NCBI RefSeq assembly: GCF_013337765.1
Contig: NZ_VBSB01000015.1
Coordinates: 186,001-250,000 of the forward strand
DNA from: Mycolicibacterium sphagni
Lineage (GTDB): Bacteria > Actinomycetota > Actinomycetes > Mycobacteriales > Mycobacteriaceae
Direction of reading: 5' to 3'
Length of the DNA stretch: 64,000 bases
Shown here one piece after another: positions 14,978-24,074 of this stretch; position 1 is the first letter of the stretch; every line of letters begins with the position of its first letter. The notes beneath the pieces are model-generated. The model did no database searches. It was not told the DNA's origin and worked only from the letters and a program-made list of their open reading frames with translations. The position numbers were made by a program, and so were the translations under genes.

Positions 14978-16543
14978 ATGACGGATTACGACGCGATCAT
15001 CGTGGGGGCTGGACACAACGGGCTGACCGCAGCGGTGGTGCTGCAGCGCGCGGGCCTGCGGACGCTGTGCCTGGAAGCCAATACCTACAGCGGCGGCATG
15101 TCGGCCACCGTCGAGCTGATCGACGGGTTCAAGTACGAGATCGCCGGGTCGGTCCGCTTCCCGACCGCGCAGAAGATCAACAGCGAACTGGGCCTGGACA
15201 CCCTGCCGACCATCGAGTCGGAGATCATGTCGGTCAACCTCGGGGAGAACGGCGAGGAAGCGATGATCTTCCACAGCGACCCGATGGCGATGATGACCCA
15301 TCTCAACGAGAAGCACGGTATGGACGCCGTGATGGCCATGGCGAACCTGTACGCGTGGAGCACCGGCCCCGGCAAGGCACTCGGCCGGTTCGACGCATTG
15401 GCGCTACCGAAGACCATCGACGAGATGTACGCCTGTGCCGCAGACGAAAACGAGCGGCGCGCCATCCACGAGATGCTGTTCGGCTCGGCGATGGACGTCG
15501 TCGACCGGTTCCTTCCCGACAAGGAGAAGCACTCCGTCATCCGCGGCATGCTGGCGTTCCTGGCGGTGAACTCGACCTACCGCGGCCCGTATACCCCAGG
15601 CAGCGCAACGTGTTTGGCGTTCGCGATGGCCATGCCCCCAGAGGGCGGCCAGATGACCACCAAACTCAAGGGCGGAATCGGTGTCCTCGCCGAGCATCTG
15701 CGCGATCTGTTCGTCGACGCCGCGGGTGAAATGCGCTACCGCGCGAAGGTCGGACAGATCCTGGTCGAGGATGGCAAGGTCACCGGGGTGCGCCTCAAGG
15801 ACGGCGAAGTGATCACCGCGCCGATCGTGGTGTCCAACCTCGCGCCCGAGACGACGCTGCTGGATCTCGTTGGCGTCGAACATCTCCCGTCGTCACTGGT
15901 GACCCGTCTCGGCGGCCGCGACCACCGGGCGTCGTTCATGCAGATCCACTTCGCCCTCGACGGGGCACCCGAGTACGCCGCGCCCTACGACTTCCTCAAC
16001 GAGCCGGGCATGCAGATGTCGGTTGGGATGTTCGGTTCACCCGAAGAGCAGCAGCGGCAATGGGAGAAGGCCCGCGGTGGTGAGGTCCCGGACAACCCGG
16101 CGCTGTCGATCCAGATGCCGACAGTCGGCGACCCCGAGATGGCTCCCGAGGGTAAGCACGCCGCCAGCGTGTACGCCTATGGCTTCCCCATCGAGGCTCC
16201 CCGCGAGCAGCACGGTCAGCTGAAAACCGAGATGGCACAACAGGTCATCGACAAGATCACCCGCTACGCCCCGAACTTCAAGGACATCCTGATCCGCGAC
16301 ATCACGTTCGCGCCGTATCACATGAACACGATGTTCGCCGCGCCCAACGGCGACTTCTGCCACGGCCTGCTGCAGCCCGAGCTGATGGGCGTGAACCGGC
16401 CGGGGCCAAAGGGATTCATCGACGAGCCGATCCCGATCGAGGGCCTCTACCTCGGCGGTGCGGGCTGTCACGGCGGGCCGGGCATCACCTTCGTCCCGGG
16501 CTACAACGCCGGCTATCAGGTGCTTGCCGACGCCGGCCGCTGA
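14978..16543 (+). CDS. FAD-dependent oxidoreductase, phytoene desaturase/PYROXD2-like
   Basis: A 521 aa flavoprotein of the COG1233 group. The N-terminal FAD motif is IIVGAGHNGLTAAVVLQRAG (residues 7-26), followed by the Glu that binds the ribose in LCLEANTYSGGMS. The C-terminal FAD motif is GLYLGGAGCHGGPGITFVPG (about 490-509). The substrate is unknown; relatives act on carotenoid-like or other hydrophobic polyenes. No good ribosome-binding site precedes the ATG, so the mRNA may be leaderless. It is controlled in all likelihood by the divergent TetR gene. It has no counterpart at this place in M. tuberculosis as I remember its order. Confidence 0.85.
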   Translation: MTDYDAIIVGAGHNGLTAAVVLQRAGLRTLCLEANTYSGGMSATVELIDGFKYEIAGSVRFPTAQKINSELGLDTLPTIESEIMSVNLGENGEEAMIFHSDPMAMMTHLNEKHGMDAVMAMANLYAWSTGPGKALGRFDALALPKTIDEMYACAADENERRAIHEMLFGSAMDVVDRFLPDKEKHSVIRGMLAFLAVNSTYRGPYTPGSATCLAFAMAMPPEGGQMTTKLKGGIGVLAEHLRDLFVDAAGEMRYRAKVGQILVEDGKVTGVRLKDGEVITAPIVVSNLAPETTLLDLVGVEHLPSSLVTRLGGRDHRASFMQIHFALDGAPEYAAPYDFLNEPGMQMSVGMFGSPEEQQRQWEKARGGEVPDNPALSIQMPTVGDPEMAPEGKHAASVYAYGFPIEAPREQHGQLKTEMAQQVIDKITRYAPNFKDILIRDITFAPYHMNTMFAAPNGDFCHGLLQPELMGVNRPGPKGFIDEPIPIEGLYLGGAGCHGGPGITFVPGYNAGYQVLADAGR

Positions 16544-16553
16544 GTTCGTTTGA

Positions 16554-16615
16554 CGCCGAACGTGACTCTGGTGTCACGTCCGGCGCCCATCGCGACTCTG
16601 GTGTCACGTTCGGCG
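16554..16615. terminator. Repeated palindrome between convergent genes
   Basis: The 76 bases between the oxidoreductase and menG hold CGCCGAACGTGAC (16554-16566) and its exact complement GTCACGTTCGGCG (16603-16615). An internal arm GTCACGT-C-CGGCG (16573-16585) allows a competing hairpin, and GACTCTGGTGTCACGT occurs twice in direct orientation. It is not followed by a T run on either strand, apart from TTTTT at 16626-16630 inside the menG end. It probably ends transcription from both sides. Related palindromes are frequent in mycobacterial intergenic DNA. Confidence 0.65.
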
Positions 16616-16621
16616 ATGAGG

Positions 16622-17308
16622 TTACTTTTTGACGGCCGCGTGCAAGGCGACGATCCCGCCAGTCAGGTTGCGCCAGCGCACATCTGACCAGCCGGCGTCG
16701 CGGATCTGGGCAGCCAGGGCCGCCTGGTCGGGCCAGGCCCGGACGGACTCGGCCAGATAGACGTAGGCCTCGGGGTTGCTCGACACCGCGCGGGCCACCC
16801 GCGGCAGCGCCTGCATCAAGTACTCCTTGTAGACGGTCGAGAACACCGGCACCACCGGCGTGGAGAACTCACACACCACCAGCCGCCCACCGGGGCGGGT
16901 CACCCGCGCCATCTCGCGCAGGCCCGTCGGGTGGTCGACGACATTGCGCAGACCGAAGCTGATCGTGACCGCGTCGAACACCTCGTCGGCGAACGGCAGC
17001 TTGGTCGCGTCGGCGGCGACCTTCGGCACCGGTCGCGCGGCCCCGGCCGTCAGCATGCCGACCGAGAAGTCCGCGGCCACGCACCACGCGCCGGATTTGG
17101 CCAGCTCGACCGTCGACACCGTCGTGCCCGCCGCCAGGTCCAGCACGCGGTCGCCCGGTCCGATGCCCAGCGCTGCTCGCGTGGCCCGCCGCCAGGAGCG
17201 GTCCTGCCCCATCGAGAGCACCGTATTGGTGATGTCGTAGCGGCGCGCGACGGCGTCGAACATCGACGCCACATCATGGGGATCCTTGTCCAGCGTCGCG
17301 CGGCTCAC
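16622..17308 (-). CDS. menG: Demethylmenaquinone methyltransferase MenG/UbiE
   Basis: SAM-dependent enzyme that methylates demethylmenaquinone in the last ring step of menaquinone synthesis. The 228 aa length is normal. UbiE signatures are seen: YDITNTVLSMGQDRSWRR near residue 24, the SAM motif VLDLAAGTTVSTVELAKSGA (about 55-74), and DAVTISFGLRNVVDHPTGLREMARVTRPGG (about 110-140). The GTG/ATG region is 56 bases from the divergent SDR gene. It corresponds to Rv0558 by gene order and rejoins the conserved menaquinone gene order after the accessory block. Confidence 0.94.
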   Translation of the reverse strand: MSRATLDKDPHDVASMFDAVARRYDITNTVLSMGQDRSWRRATRAALGIGPGDRVLDLAAGTTVSTVELAKSGAWCVAADFSVGMLTAGAARPVPKVAADATKLPFADEVFDAVTISFGLRNVVDHPTGLREMARVTRPGGRLVVCEFSTPVVPVFSTVYKEYLMQALPRVARAVSSNPEAYVYLAESVRAWPDQAALAAQIRDAGWSDVRWRNLTGGIVALHAAVKK

Positions 17309-17364
17309 GGTGCCGACGCTACCCGAGTGGGAATCACGGGCAGGCTCACGCGTTGCACACAGCC

Positions 17365-18189
17365 ATGAGTGAAAAAGTTTGGTTCATCACCGGCACATCA
17401 CGTGGCTTCGGCCGGGAATGGGCGATCGGCGCCCTGGATCGCGGCGACAAGGTGGCCGCCACCGCCCGCGACACCGGCACCCTGGCTGATCTGGTCGAGC
17501 GGTACGGCGACGCCATCCTGCCGATCCAGCTCGACGTCACCGACCGGGATGCCGACTTCGCCGCCGTCAAGCGGGCCCATGACCATTTCGGCCGGCTCGA
17601 CATCGTGGTGAACAACGCCGGCTACGGCCACTTCGGCTTCATCGAGGAGCTGTCCGAGAAGGACGCACGCGACCAGCTCGAGACCAATGTGTTCGGCGCG
17701 CTGTGGATCACTCAGGCAGCGCTCCCCTATCTGCGGGCCCAAGGCAGCGGCCACATCATTCAGGTGTCGTCGATCGGCGGTATCACCGCGTTCCCGCTCG
17801 TCGGCATCTACCACGCGTCGAAGTGGGCGCTGGAAGGCTTCTCCCAGGCGCTGGCTCAGGAGGTCGCGCCGTTCGGCATTCACGTGACGCTGATCGAGCC
17901 GGGCGGCTTCGACACCGATTGGTCGGGGCCGTCCTCGAAGCGGTCGGTCGAGCTGCCGGACTACGCCGAGTTGCACCGCCAGGTCGACGAGATGCGCGCC
18001 AAGCGCTGGGCCAAGCCCGGCGATCCCACGGCATCGGCGAGGGCGATCCTCAAAATCGTGGACGCGCCCACACCGCCGCTGCGGGCATTCTTCGGAGAGT
18101 CGCCGCTACAGACAGCAAAGGCCGACTATGAGAGCCGCCTTGCCAATTGGGAGCAGTGGCAGCCCGTCGCCATTGAGGCGCAGGGCTAG
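17365..18189 (+). CDS. Short-chain dehydrogenase/reductase
   Basis: A 274 aa classical SDR. The cofactor motif is TGTSRGFGREWA (about residues 8-19), followed by the NNAGYGHFG segment near residue 80. The catalytic Ser is in IQVSSIGG near residue 134 and the YHASK motif follows near residue 147. The DVTDRDADF segment is the adenine-binding Asp. ATG at 17365 is preferred over TTG 12 bases upstream. It is divergent from menG. The alcohol or ketone substrate cannot be told from sequence; similar proteins are common in mycobacterial lipid metabolism. Confidence 0.88.
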   Translation: MSEKVWFITGTSRGFGREWAIGALDRGDKVAATARDTGTLADLVERYGDAILPIQLDVTDRDADFAAVKRAHDHFGRLDIVVNNAGYGHFGFIEELSEKDARDQLETNVFGALWITQAALPYLRAQGSGHIIQVSSIGGITAFPLVGIYHASKWALEGFSQALAQEVAPFGIHVTLIEPGGFDTDWSGPSSKRSVELPDYAELHRQVDEMRAKRWAKPGDPTASARAILKIVDAPTPPLRAFFGESPLQTAKADYESRLANWEQWQPVAIEAQG

Positions 18190-18354
18190 CTACATCGCGT
18201 GGGCGTCGATCCTCGGTAGTTGACGCGCGCGACTCGCCATCCGTTCGCTGAGGTGAATCAGCCGATCCTCGTGCCCAGCAGGCATGGTGTAAGCCAACTT
18301 ACGGAGTTCGAGGGCAAATTCACTGAGATCTTGGCGATACGACGCGTCGCTCAT
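18190..18354 (-). CDS. Small hypothetical protein
   Basis: A 54 aa protein starting MSDASYRQDLSEFALELRKL and ending in a basic RMASRARQLPRID helix; it looks fully helical and soluble. GGGGGA about 8 bases before ATG 18354 supports this start; an ATG at 18390 would add 12 residues but its GGGGGA is 13 bases away. It converges with the SDR gene directly after its stop. I recognise no family. Confidence 0.55.
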   Translation of the reverse strand: MSDASYRQDLSEFALELRKLAYTMPAGHEDRLIHLSERMASRARQLPRIDAHAM

Positions 18355-18488
18355 CGGCCGTCCCCCGTCGTGGAAAGGTGGTGTTGACATTTGCTGTTGG
18401 CGTTCCCCCGCTTGCCATTCAGTCTGCTCCAGACCACCGGGTATGGAAAGGTTTCTCAGGAACAATTAAGGGTTGAGTACGGCGCGGC

Positions 18489-19628
18489 TCAGGCTGCACG
18501 GGTACGTCGGCGGCGGCGTCCGGCAACGCGCACCGCCTCGTAATGACCGAGTAGCTCGTCACAGATCGCCGGCCAGGTCCGGCCGAGCACGCTGCGGCGA
18601 GCGGCCAGTGAATAGCGCGCCCGCTCGTCGAGCAGATGGTCCACCGACTGCGCCAGTCGCGCCTCGAATTCATCGACGCCCAACAACAGCCCGGTGCGAT
18701 ACGGCGCCACGAGGTCACGCGGGCCCCCGGCATTCGGCGCAACGACCGGCAGGCCCGACGCCATCGCCTCCTGCACGGCCTGACAGAAGGTCTCGTGCTC
18801 ACCCGGGTGGACGAACACGTCCATGCTCGCGTAGGCGGCGGACAACTGCTGCCCGTAGAGGGCACCGGTGAACACCGCCGACGGCAACAGGGCCTGCAGT
18901 TTGTCCCGGTCCACCCCGTCACCGACGATGACCAGCTGCAGGTCGTCGCGGTTGGCCAGCACCGCAAGCCGTTCGACATGCTTCTCCGGCGCGAGCCGGC
19001 CGACGAAGCCGACGATCGGCTTGCCGGCCGGTGACCACCGCGCGCGCAGCTCGCCGCTGCGTGCCGACGGGGCGAAACCGGTGACGTCGACACCACGGGC
19101 CCACCGGTGCACGCGCGGGATGCCATGGGCGGCAAGATCTTCCATCGCAGCAGACGATGGCGCAAGGGTCCGGTCGACGCGGGAATGCAGGTGGCGGTTC
19201 CACGCCCAGGCGGCCTTAGAGGCAGCACCGATGCCGTAACTCTGGGCGAACCCGGCGATATCGGTCTGGTACACGGCCACCGTGGGCACGCCGAGCAAGC
19301 GCGCGGCCTGCATGCCGCCGTAGCCCAGCAGTGCCGGGGAGGCCAGGTGGACCACATGCGGGTCGAAGCCACGCAGCACCCGCACCATGCGCGGCCGCGG
19401 CACCCCCAACGGCAACGACGTCACCTTGGGGAACATCTTCGACGGCACCCGGTGCACCCGGATTCCGTCGTGGACACGCTCGGCCGCCGGCTCACCACGC
19501 GGGGTGTCCGGGGCGATCACGAGCGCTTCATGACCCGTGCGGCGGAGGTGCTCCAGCACCCGCAGCACCGAGTTGGTGACTCCGTTGACGTTGGGCAGGA
19601 AGGACTCGGCGACAATCGCAACGCGCAC
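18489..19628 (-). CDS. mgtA: GT4 mannosyltransferase MgtA (formerly PimB)
   Basis: GDP-mannose-dependent glycosyltransferase. The M. tuberculosis orthologue (Rv0557) was first named PimB and later shown to mannosylate a glucuronosyl diacylglycerol in lipomannan-like glycolipids. The 379 aa protein begins VRVAIVAESFLPNVNGVTNS, the donor-fold Gly loop of GT4 enzymes. The C-terminal EX7E motif is in HPGEHETFCQAVQEAMASG (about residues 285-303). GTG at 19628 is chosen because the conserved protein begins there, although the frame extends 66 bases further. It is a peripheral membrane enzyme by family. Confidence 0.92.
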   Translation of the reverse strand: MRVAIVAESFLPNVNGVTNSVLRVLEHLRRTGHEALVIAPDTPRGEPAAERVHDGIRVHRVPSKMFPKVTSLPLGVPRPRMVRVLRGFDPHVVHLASPALLGYGGMQAARLLGVPTVAVYQTDIAGFAQSYGIGAASKAAWAWNRHLHSRVDRTLAPSSAAMEDLAAHGIPRVHRWARGVDVTGFAPSARSGELRARWSPAGKPIVGFVGRLAPEKHVERLAVLANRDDLQLVIVGDGVDRDKLQALLPSAVFTGALYGQQLSAAYASMDVFVHPGEHETFCQAVQEAMASGLPVVAPNAGGPRDLVAPYRTGLLLGVDEFEARLAQSVDHLLDERARYSLAARRSVLGRTWPAICDELLGHYEAVRVAGRRRRRTRAA

Positions 19629-19717
19629 ACAACGAGAGTTGCAGCGGCGCCTGTCAACGAGGTTGCGCCCAGGCATACACGACACGAAAAACAAGTGGAA
19701 CGAGGTAGCGTGCGTTT

Positions 19718-20380
19718 ATGCGGTTCTGGTCGGTGGTCGTGGTGGTGTTGATGATGCTAGTTGCCGGCTGCAGCAAGGAAATCGCTGGTGTGGCACAGGT
19801 GGATCCGCGTGGGCCGGGGACCGCGCTGAGCAAGGACGGCTTCGGTATTGACGTCGGCGATCCGAATGCTCGGGTGCACATCGAGATCTACACCGAACCG
19901 CAGTGCAACCATTGTGCCGATCTGCAGAAGGATTTCGGCGACGAGTTATCCCGATATATGAACCTCGGCCAACTCCTCGTCACCTACCGGCCGTTGACGT
20001 TCCTGGACGAAAAGCCCGGCGGATACTCCGATCGGGTGAGCAACGCGATGTTCTTGGCGGCCGGCAAGGGGACGTCAGCCAAGGCATTTCAGGCGTTCGT
20101 CCAAGATCTTTGGGGCCATCAGGACTCCCACGGCAAGGGGCCCAGCGACACCGAGATCGCTGAGATGGCCCGCGAGAGCGGTGTGCCGCTGACGGCGGTC
20201 GAGGCGATGCGGGCGGGCAAGCCCGCGCTGGACATACAAGAGATGGCCGACACCAACTTCGAGTATCTCTACGAGATCGACCCGATCAACACCGGCACCC
20301 CAACGGTATTCGACCTCGATACCAACGAGAAGGCCGATATCTACGACGACAACTGGCTTTCCAAGTTGATGTCGACCTGA
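19718..20380 (+). CDS. Thioredoxin-fold lipoprotein (DsbA-like)
   Basis: A 220 aa lipoprotein: signal segment MRFWSVVVVVLMMLVAGCSK with the lipobox Cys at residue 18. The mature part is a DsbA/thioredoxin domain with YTEPQCNHCADLQKDF giving a CNHC redox motif near residues 65-68, and a cis-Pro region in NTGTPTVFDL near residue 193. It should act at the outer face of the cytoplasmic membrane in disulfide formation or exchange. Its 3' end overlaps the convergent DUF3592 gene by 40 bases. It is divergent from mgtA. Confidence 0.88.
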   Translation: MRFWSVVVVVLMMLVAGCSKEIAGVAQVDPRGPGTALSKDGFGIDVGDPNARVHIEIYTEPQCNHCADLQKDFGDELSRYMNLGQLLVTYRPLTFLDEKPGGYSDRVSNAMFLAAGKGTSAKAFQAFVQDLWGHQDSHGKGPSDTEIAEMARESGVPLTAVEAMRAGKPALDIQEMADTNFEYLYEIDPINTGTPTVFDLDTNEKADIYDDNWLSKLMST

Positions 20381-20865
20381 GCCAGCCGACGCTCAAGCAT
20401 CACCAATCCGCTCAGCACCAGCCCGCCGATCAGCCATGCCACCACCGCGATCGAGCCGGCAGGGATGATCGCCAGCGCGGCGGTACGGTGTTGCACCCGA
20501 ACCAGATCCGGGTCGTTGCGGTCGTATTCGACGTAGATGCGCATGCCCTCGGACAGCTCCGAGGGGTAGAGCACGCCGAGTTCGGGACGGTAGGTGATGC
20601 GATCAGGCGTGACGAATTCGATCGTCGAGCGGCGCGGTCCGGCCGAAAGCACCTCGGCCTGCGCGACACCCATATTGCGTTCGATCTGGCGATCGTTACG
20701 CCACGCACCGGCCACCAGCAGCAGGGACTGCAAAGTGACCAGGCCTATCAAGATCCACACTGCACACTTGCTCCAGCGCAACAGCTTTCGCTGGGTAGTG
20801 TCGACGAGGTCGGGATTGCGCCGGGGCAGAGCCGGTTTCAACAAGGCGGGCAGCCTGCCGATCAC
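20341..20865 (-). CDS. DUF3592 membrane protein
   Basis: A 174 aa protein with one membrane helix near residues 33-52 and a second near 130-152, enclosing an extracytoplasmic beta domain that includes RITYRPELGVLYPSELSEGM and VEYDRNDPDLVRV, the hallmarks of DUF3592. GTG at 20865 overlaps the menD stop (GTGA), so it is translationally coupled to menD. It corresponds to Rv0556 by order. The function of the family is unknown; its pairing with menD is conserved in mycobacteria as far as I recall. Confidence 0.87.
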   Translation of the reverse strand: MIGRLPALLKPALPRRNPDLVDTTQRKLLRWSKCAVWILIGLVTLQSLLLVAGAWRNDRQIERNMGVAQAEVLSAGPRRSTIEFVTPDRITYRPELGVLYPSELSEGMRIYVEYDRNDPDLVRVQHRTAALAIIPAGSIAVVAWLIGGLVLSGLVMLERRLAQVDINLESQLSS

Positions 20866-22499
20866 AGTGCCGCCCTGATCGCGGCGTGCAACTGCCGCAG
20901 CGACGACCGGTCGGCCTTGACCTCGAGCACCCGCATGCCGTCGTGTGGTTCGGCGAGCGCGGGGCCGAGCTGATCGACTTCGATCTGGCGGGCGTCGATG
21001 TGGTAGGCGCGGCACAGCGCACCGACGTCCACATCGTGTGGCGTGCCGAAGATGCGCGACGACACGTCGGAGAACCGTGGGTCGCCCTGCTCGAGCAGCT
21101 CGAAGATGCCACCGCCGTTGTCGTTGGACACCACGATCGTCAGGTTCTTCGGCGTCGGCTCGGTGGGACCGATCAGCAGCCCCGAGCTGTCGTGCACGAA
21201 CGTCAGGTCACCGATCAGCCCGATAGTCCGGCCCGTATGTGCCAGGGCCGCACCGATGATCGTCGACACCGTGCCGTCGATCCCGGCCACCCCGCGGTTG
21301 GAGCGCACCTTCACGCCGTCGGTGTTCAGTCCGACCAGCGCCGCGTCGCGCACCGGGTTGGACGCGCCGAGCACGAGCTGATCCCCCGGGCGCACCGCGT
21401 CGGCCACCGCCGCCGCCACGTGCAGGCCGGTGGTCAGCGGATGGGCAGCCAGCTGGTCGCGCACGGCAGCCATCGCCTTCTCGTTGGCTTCCGCGCAGCG
21501 CTGCAGCCACGCCGGGTCTGGGGTGCCGCTGGTCTGCGCACGAGTCCCGGTGGCTTGTGAGTTGCCCGAGACGTCGGGCCAGCGCGGGCCGGTGGTCAGC
21601 GCGAACACCGGCACCGAGGAGTCGGCCAGCAGCGACGACACCGGCCGGTGCAGGGTGGGTCGGCCGAGCATGATCACCTGGCGGGGCCGCAGCAACGGCA
21701 ACGCGAGCGGGTGCAGCGGAGTGGTGGCGTGCGGCGCCGTCGGCTCGGCGACCGTGGGCAGCGCCGCCAGGTTCGGGTGCACACCGGCGCCGTGCCCGGC
21801 GATCACCACGGTGTCGGGGGTGAGGTCGATCTCCAAGGGCTGGTCGAAGACCACCGGCGGGTTGTAGGTCCACGGCTTGCCGTCGGGCCTGCCGGGCGGG
21901 AATTGATCGCCGCCGGGGCTCGGATCTCCGGCACCCGGCACCAGCGGCTCGCGCAGCGGGATGTCGAACTGCACCGGGCCGGCGTTGGCGGTGCGGGCGC
22001 CGGTGGCCGCGGCCAGCACCCGGCAGGTGGCCGAGCGCCACTGCGCGTTGAGTTCATCGAGCTTGTCGGGCGCCTCTTCAGCGAGACCGAGGCTGACCGC
22101 CGTGCGGACCTGAGTGCCGAAGTAGCCGAGCTGCTCGAAGGTTTGGTTGGCGCCGGTGCCGAGCAGTTCGTACGGGCGGTTGGCCGACAGCACGATCAGC
22201 GGTACGCGCGCATAGTTGGCCTCGACGACGGCGGGTCCCATGTTGGCCACCGCGGTGCCCGACGTCATCGCCACACAGACCGGGGCCCGCTCGGCCACCG
22301 CGAGGCCGATGGCCAGAAAGCCGGCGGTGCGCTCGTCGATGCGGACGTGCAGGCGAAGCCGGCCCGCGCGGTCGGCGTCGGACAGCGCGAAGGCCAGCGG
22401 GGCGTTACGTGAGCCGGGGCAAAGGACCACGTCGCGGACGCCGCCACGAATCAATTCGTCGACGACGACACGCGCCTGGGTCGTCGATGGGTTCACCAC
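20862..22499 (-). CDS. menD: MenD, SEPHCHC synthase
   Basis: Thiamine-diphosphate enzyme that joins isochorismate and 2-oxoglutarate in menaquinone synthesis. The 545 aa product has the MenD start NPSTTQARVVVDELIRGGV, the cofactor-activating Glu in RIDERTAGFLAIGLA (near residue 54), and the diphosphate/metal motif in LIGDLTFVHDSSGLL ending at NDNGGGIFELLEQ (about 430-465). The region around residues 165-210 is Pro-rich. It starts at GTG 22499 or 22496 and heads a menD-DUF3592 pair. It corresponds to Rv0555. Confidence 0.95.
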   Translation of the reverse strand: MVNPSTTQARVVVDELIRGGVRDVVLCPGSRNAPLAFALSDADRAGRLRLHVRIDERTAGFLAIGLAVAERAPVCVAMTSGTAVANMGPAVVEANYARVPLIVLSANRPYELLGTGANQTFEQLGYFGTQVRTAVSLGLAEEAPDKLDELNAQWRSATCRVLAAATGARTANAGPVQFDIPLREPLVPGAGDPSPGGDQFPPGRPDGKPWTYNPPVVFDQPLEIDLTPDTVVIAGHGAGVHPNLAALPTVAEPTAPHATTPLHPLALPLLRPRQVIMLGRPTLHRPVSSLLADSSVPVFALTTGPRWPDVSGNSQATGTRAQTSGTPDPAWLQRCAEANEKAMAAVRDQLAAHPLTTGLHVAAAVADAVRPGDQLVLGASNPVRDAALVGLNTDGVKVRSNRGVAGIDGTVSTIIGAALAHTGRTIGLIGDLTFVHDSSGLLIGPTEPTPKNLTIVVSNDNGGGIFELLEQGDPRFSDVSSRIFGTPHDVDVGALCRAYHIDARQIEVDQLGPALAEPHDGMRVLEVKADRSSLRQLHAAIRAAL

Positions 22500-22530
22500 T
22501 ACAGCGTGTCACACGTCGATTTCGAGGGCC

Positions 22531-23322
22531 TCAAACAAGCGTGCCCGCGAAGAAGTCCAACATCGCGTTGTTCACGGTGTCCGGGCGCTCCAGGAATCCG
22601 AGATGACCGGTGTGGCCGATCTGCACGTAGCGGCCGTTGGGCAGGGCGTCGGCGACCTCGCGGCCCAGCGCCGCCGGGGTGAGCACATCGTCAGCGAATC
22701 CGATCACCAGCACCTCGGTGCGGATGGACCGGTAGGCGGTCAGCCGGTTCTCCTTGGGATACACCTCGAGCTGCGCGGCCAGCCCGGGGGTCCGTTTGAT
22801 CGGGAACGCGGTGAACATTTCCATCCAGTCCCCGATGGCTTTCTCGTCATTGATCGTCTTGGGCGAGAAGTTCTCCAGCACCCGCACTTTCGCGGCATAC
22901 GCGGGCGGCAGGTTGATTTCGGCCTTGGCGAGTTCGACGTCGGCGGCGCGGATGGCCTTCCGGATGCGGTCCAGACGCCCGCGAGTGCCCATCAGCACGG
23001 CCTGGCTGACGAGCTCGGGACGGACCAGCATCAGCTCCTGGGCGATGTAGGCGCCCATCGACATCGCCACCACCCGGGCCGGGCCGCCGTCGGCCACCTG
23101 CTCGATCAGGGCGGCGGTGTCGGCGATCATCTGCTCGGTGCCGAAGCCGCCCGCGGTCTCGGTGGCCCCGATCCCCCTGTTGTCGAAGGTGACGCAGCGA
23201 TAGCCCGCCGCGACGAACTGCGGGACCTGGTGAATGTGCCACGTGCGCCCGGCGCCGCCGGTGCCGGCGATGAACACGACCGGATCGCCGGAGCCGCTTT
23301 CCTCGTAGGCCAGGTTGATCAC
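22531..23322 (-). CDS. bpoC: Alpha/beta hydrolase BpoC
   Basis: A 263 aa alpha/beta hydrolase. The oxyanion region is VFIAGTGGAGRTW near residue 15, the nucleophile is the Ser in VVAMSMGAYIAQE near residue 88, the acid is likely Asp in VIGFADDVLTP near 208, and the His is in IGHTGHLGFLERP near 237. By order it is Rv0554, annotated as bromoperoxidase-like; given its place beside menD and menC, a MenH-like role is possible but unproven. The GTG at 23322 overlaps the preceding gene's stop (GTGA), which decides this start over longer alternatives. Confidence 0.9.
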   Translation of the reverse strand: MINLAYEESGSGDPVVFIAGTGGAGRTWHIHQVPQFVAAGYRCVTFDNRGIGATETAGGFGTEQMIADTAALIEQVADGGPARVVAMSMGAYIAQELMLVRPELVSQAVLMGTRGRLDRIRKAIRAADVELAKAEINLPPAYAAKVRVLENFSPKTINDEKAIGDWMEMFTAFPIKRTPGLAAQLEVYPKENRLTAYRSIRTEVLVIGFADDVLTPAALGREVADALPNGRYVQIGHTGHLGFLERPDTVNNAMLDFFAGTLV

Positions 23323-24062
23323 CTGGCAGAGGCTACGCGCCCCCGTTTGCGCCTGCCTCGCGACCGGGCCGCTTCGATGGCACCGGTCCACAACAGCGAC
23401 GTCATGGCCTTGAGCTGGGTGGGGTTGGCCAGATCCTTGGCCATCAACGCAGTGGCGCTGGCCTTGGTGGTCATCGAGGCCTTCGACATGTGCCCGGAGT
23501 CGAACGGTGGCTGCGGGTCGTATTCGATCGACAGCTGAATCACCTTGGCGCGGTCTTCACCACCGATCTGGCCGGCCAGCCACAGCGCGAGGTCGATGCC
23601 CGCCGAGACTCCCGCACTGGTGACGATGTCTCCTTCGTGGACCACCCGTTCGTCGCTGACGGCCGTGACGCCCAGGGCCTTGAGCGCGGTCAGCGCGGCC
23701 CAGTGCGATGTCGCCCGTTTGCCCCTGAGCAACCCGGCGGAGGCGAGGATGACCGACCCCGAGCACACCGAGGTCGTCCAGGTGGCCGTTTCGTGGGCTT
23801 TGCGCACCCAGTCGAGCAGCTTCTCGTCGCGGGAGTGTTCGATCGTGGTCATCCCGCCGGGAATGAGAATGACATCGGGAGAAGGGGTTTCGTTGAACGA
23901 GTGGGTGGCGCCGACGACCAGCACACCGGAGTCTGCGGTGATCGGTCCTGGCTCGTGCCACAGAAAGCGCACCTCGGCGTCGGGCAGCCAGCGCAGCACC
24001 TCGTAGGGCCCGATGAAGTCCAGGGCAGTGAAGCCGGGATAGAGCACGATGGCGATCTGCAT
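23319..24062 (-). CDS. DJ-1/PfpI-family protein (isonitrile hydratase-like)
   Basis: A 247 aa class-I glutamine-amidotransferase-like protein. The nucleophile elbow is TTSVCSGSVILASAGLLRG with Cys near residue 99, and the family's acidic residue is in LDFIGPYEVL near residue 16. The AAGVTSGID-like segment TSAGVSAGIDLAL near 170 matches ThiJ/PfpI enzymes such as isonitrile hydratase. A basic C-terminal tail (RSRGRRKRGR) is unusual. It lies between bpoC, to which it is coupled by a GTGA overlap, and an AraC-fused homologue upstream, so the two DJ-1-like proteins form a tandem pair. Substrate unknown. Confidence 0.87.
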   Translation of the reverse strand: MQIAIVLYPGFTALDFIGPYEVLRWLPDAEVRFLWHEPGPITADSGVLVVGATHSFNETPSPDVILIPGGMTTIEHSRDEKLLDWVRKAHETATWTTSVCSGSVILASAGLLRGKRATSHWAALTALKALGVTAVSDERVVHEGDIVTSAGVSAGIDLALWLAGQIGGEDRAKVIQLSIEYDPQPPFDSGHMSKASMTTKASATALMAKDLANPTQLKAMTSLLWTGAIEAARSRGRRKRGRVASAR

Positions 24063-24074
24063 GGGATTCTCCTC

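Noticed and set aside
9180..16543. The accessory block as a prophage or integrative element
   Set aside because: No integrase, recombinase, tRNA junction, IS end or phage gene was seen; it may be acquired DNA but not a recognisable mobile element.
16554..16615. CRISPR-like repeats
   Set aside because: Only two copies of a short repeat as part of a hairpin, no spacers and no cas genes.
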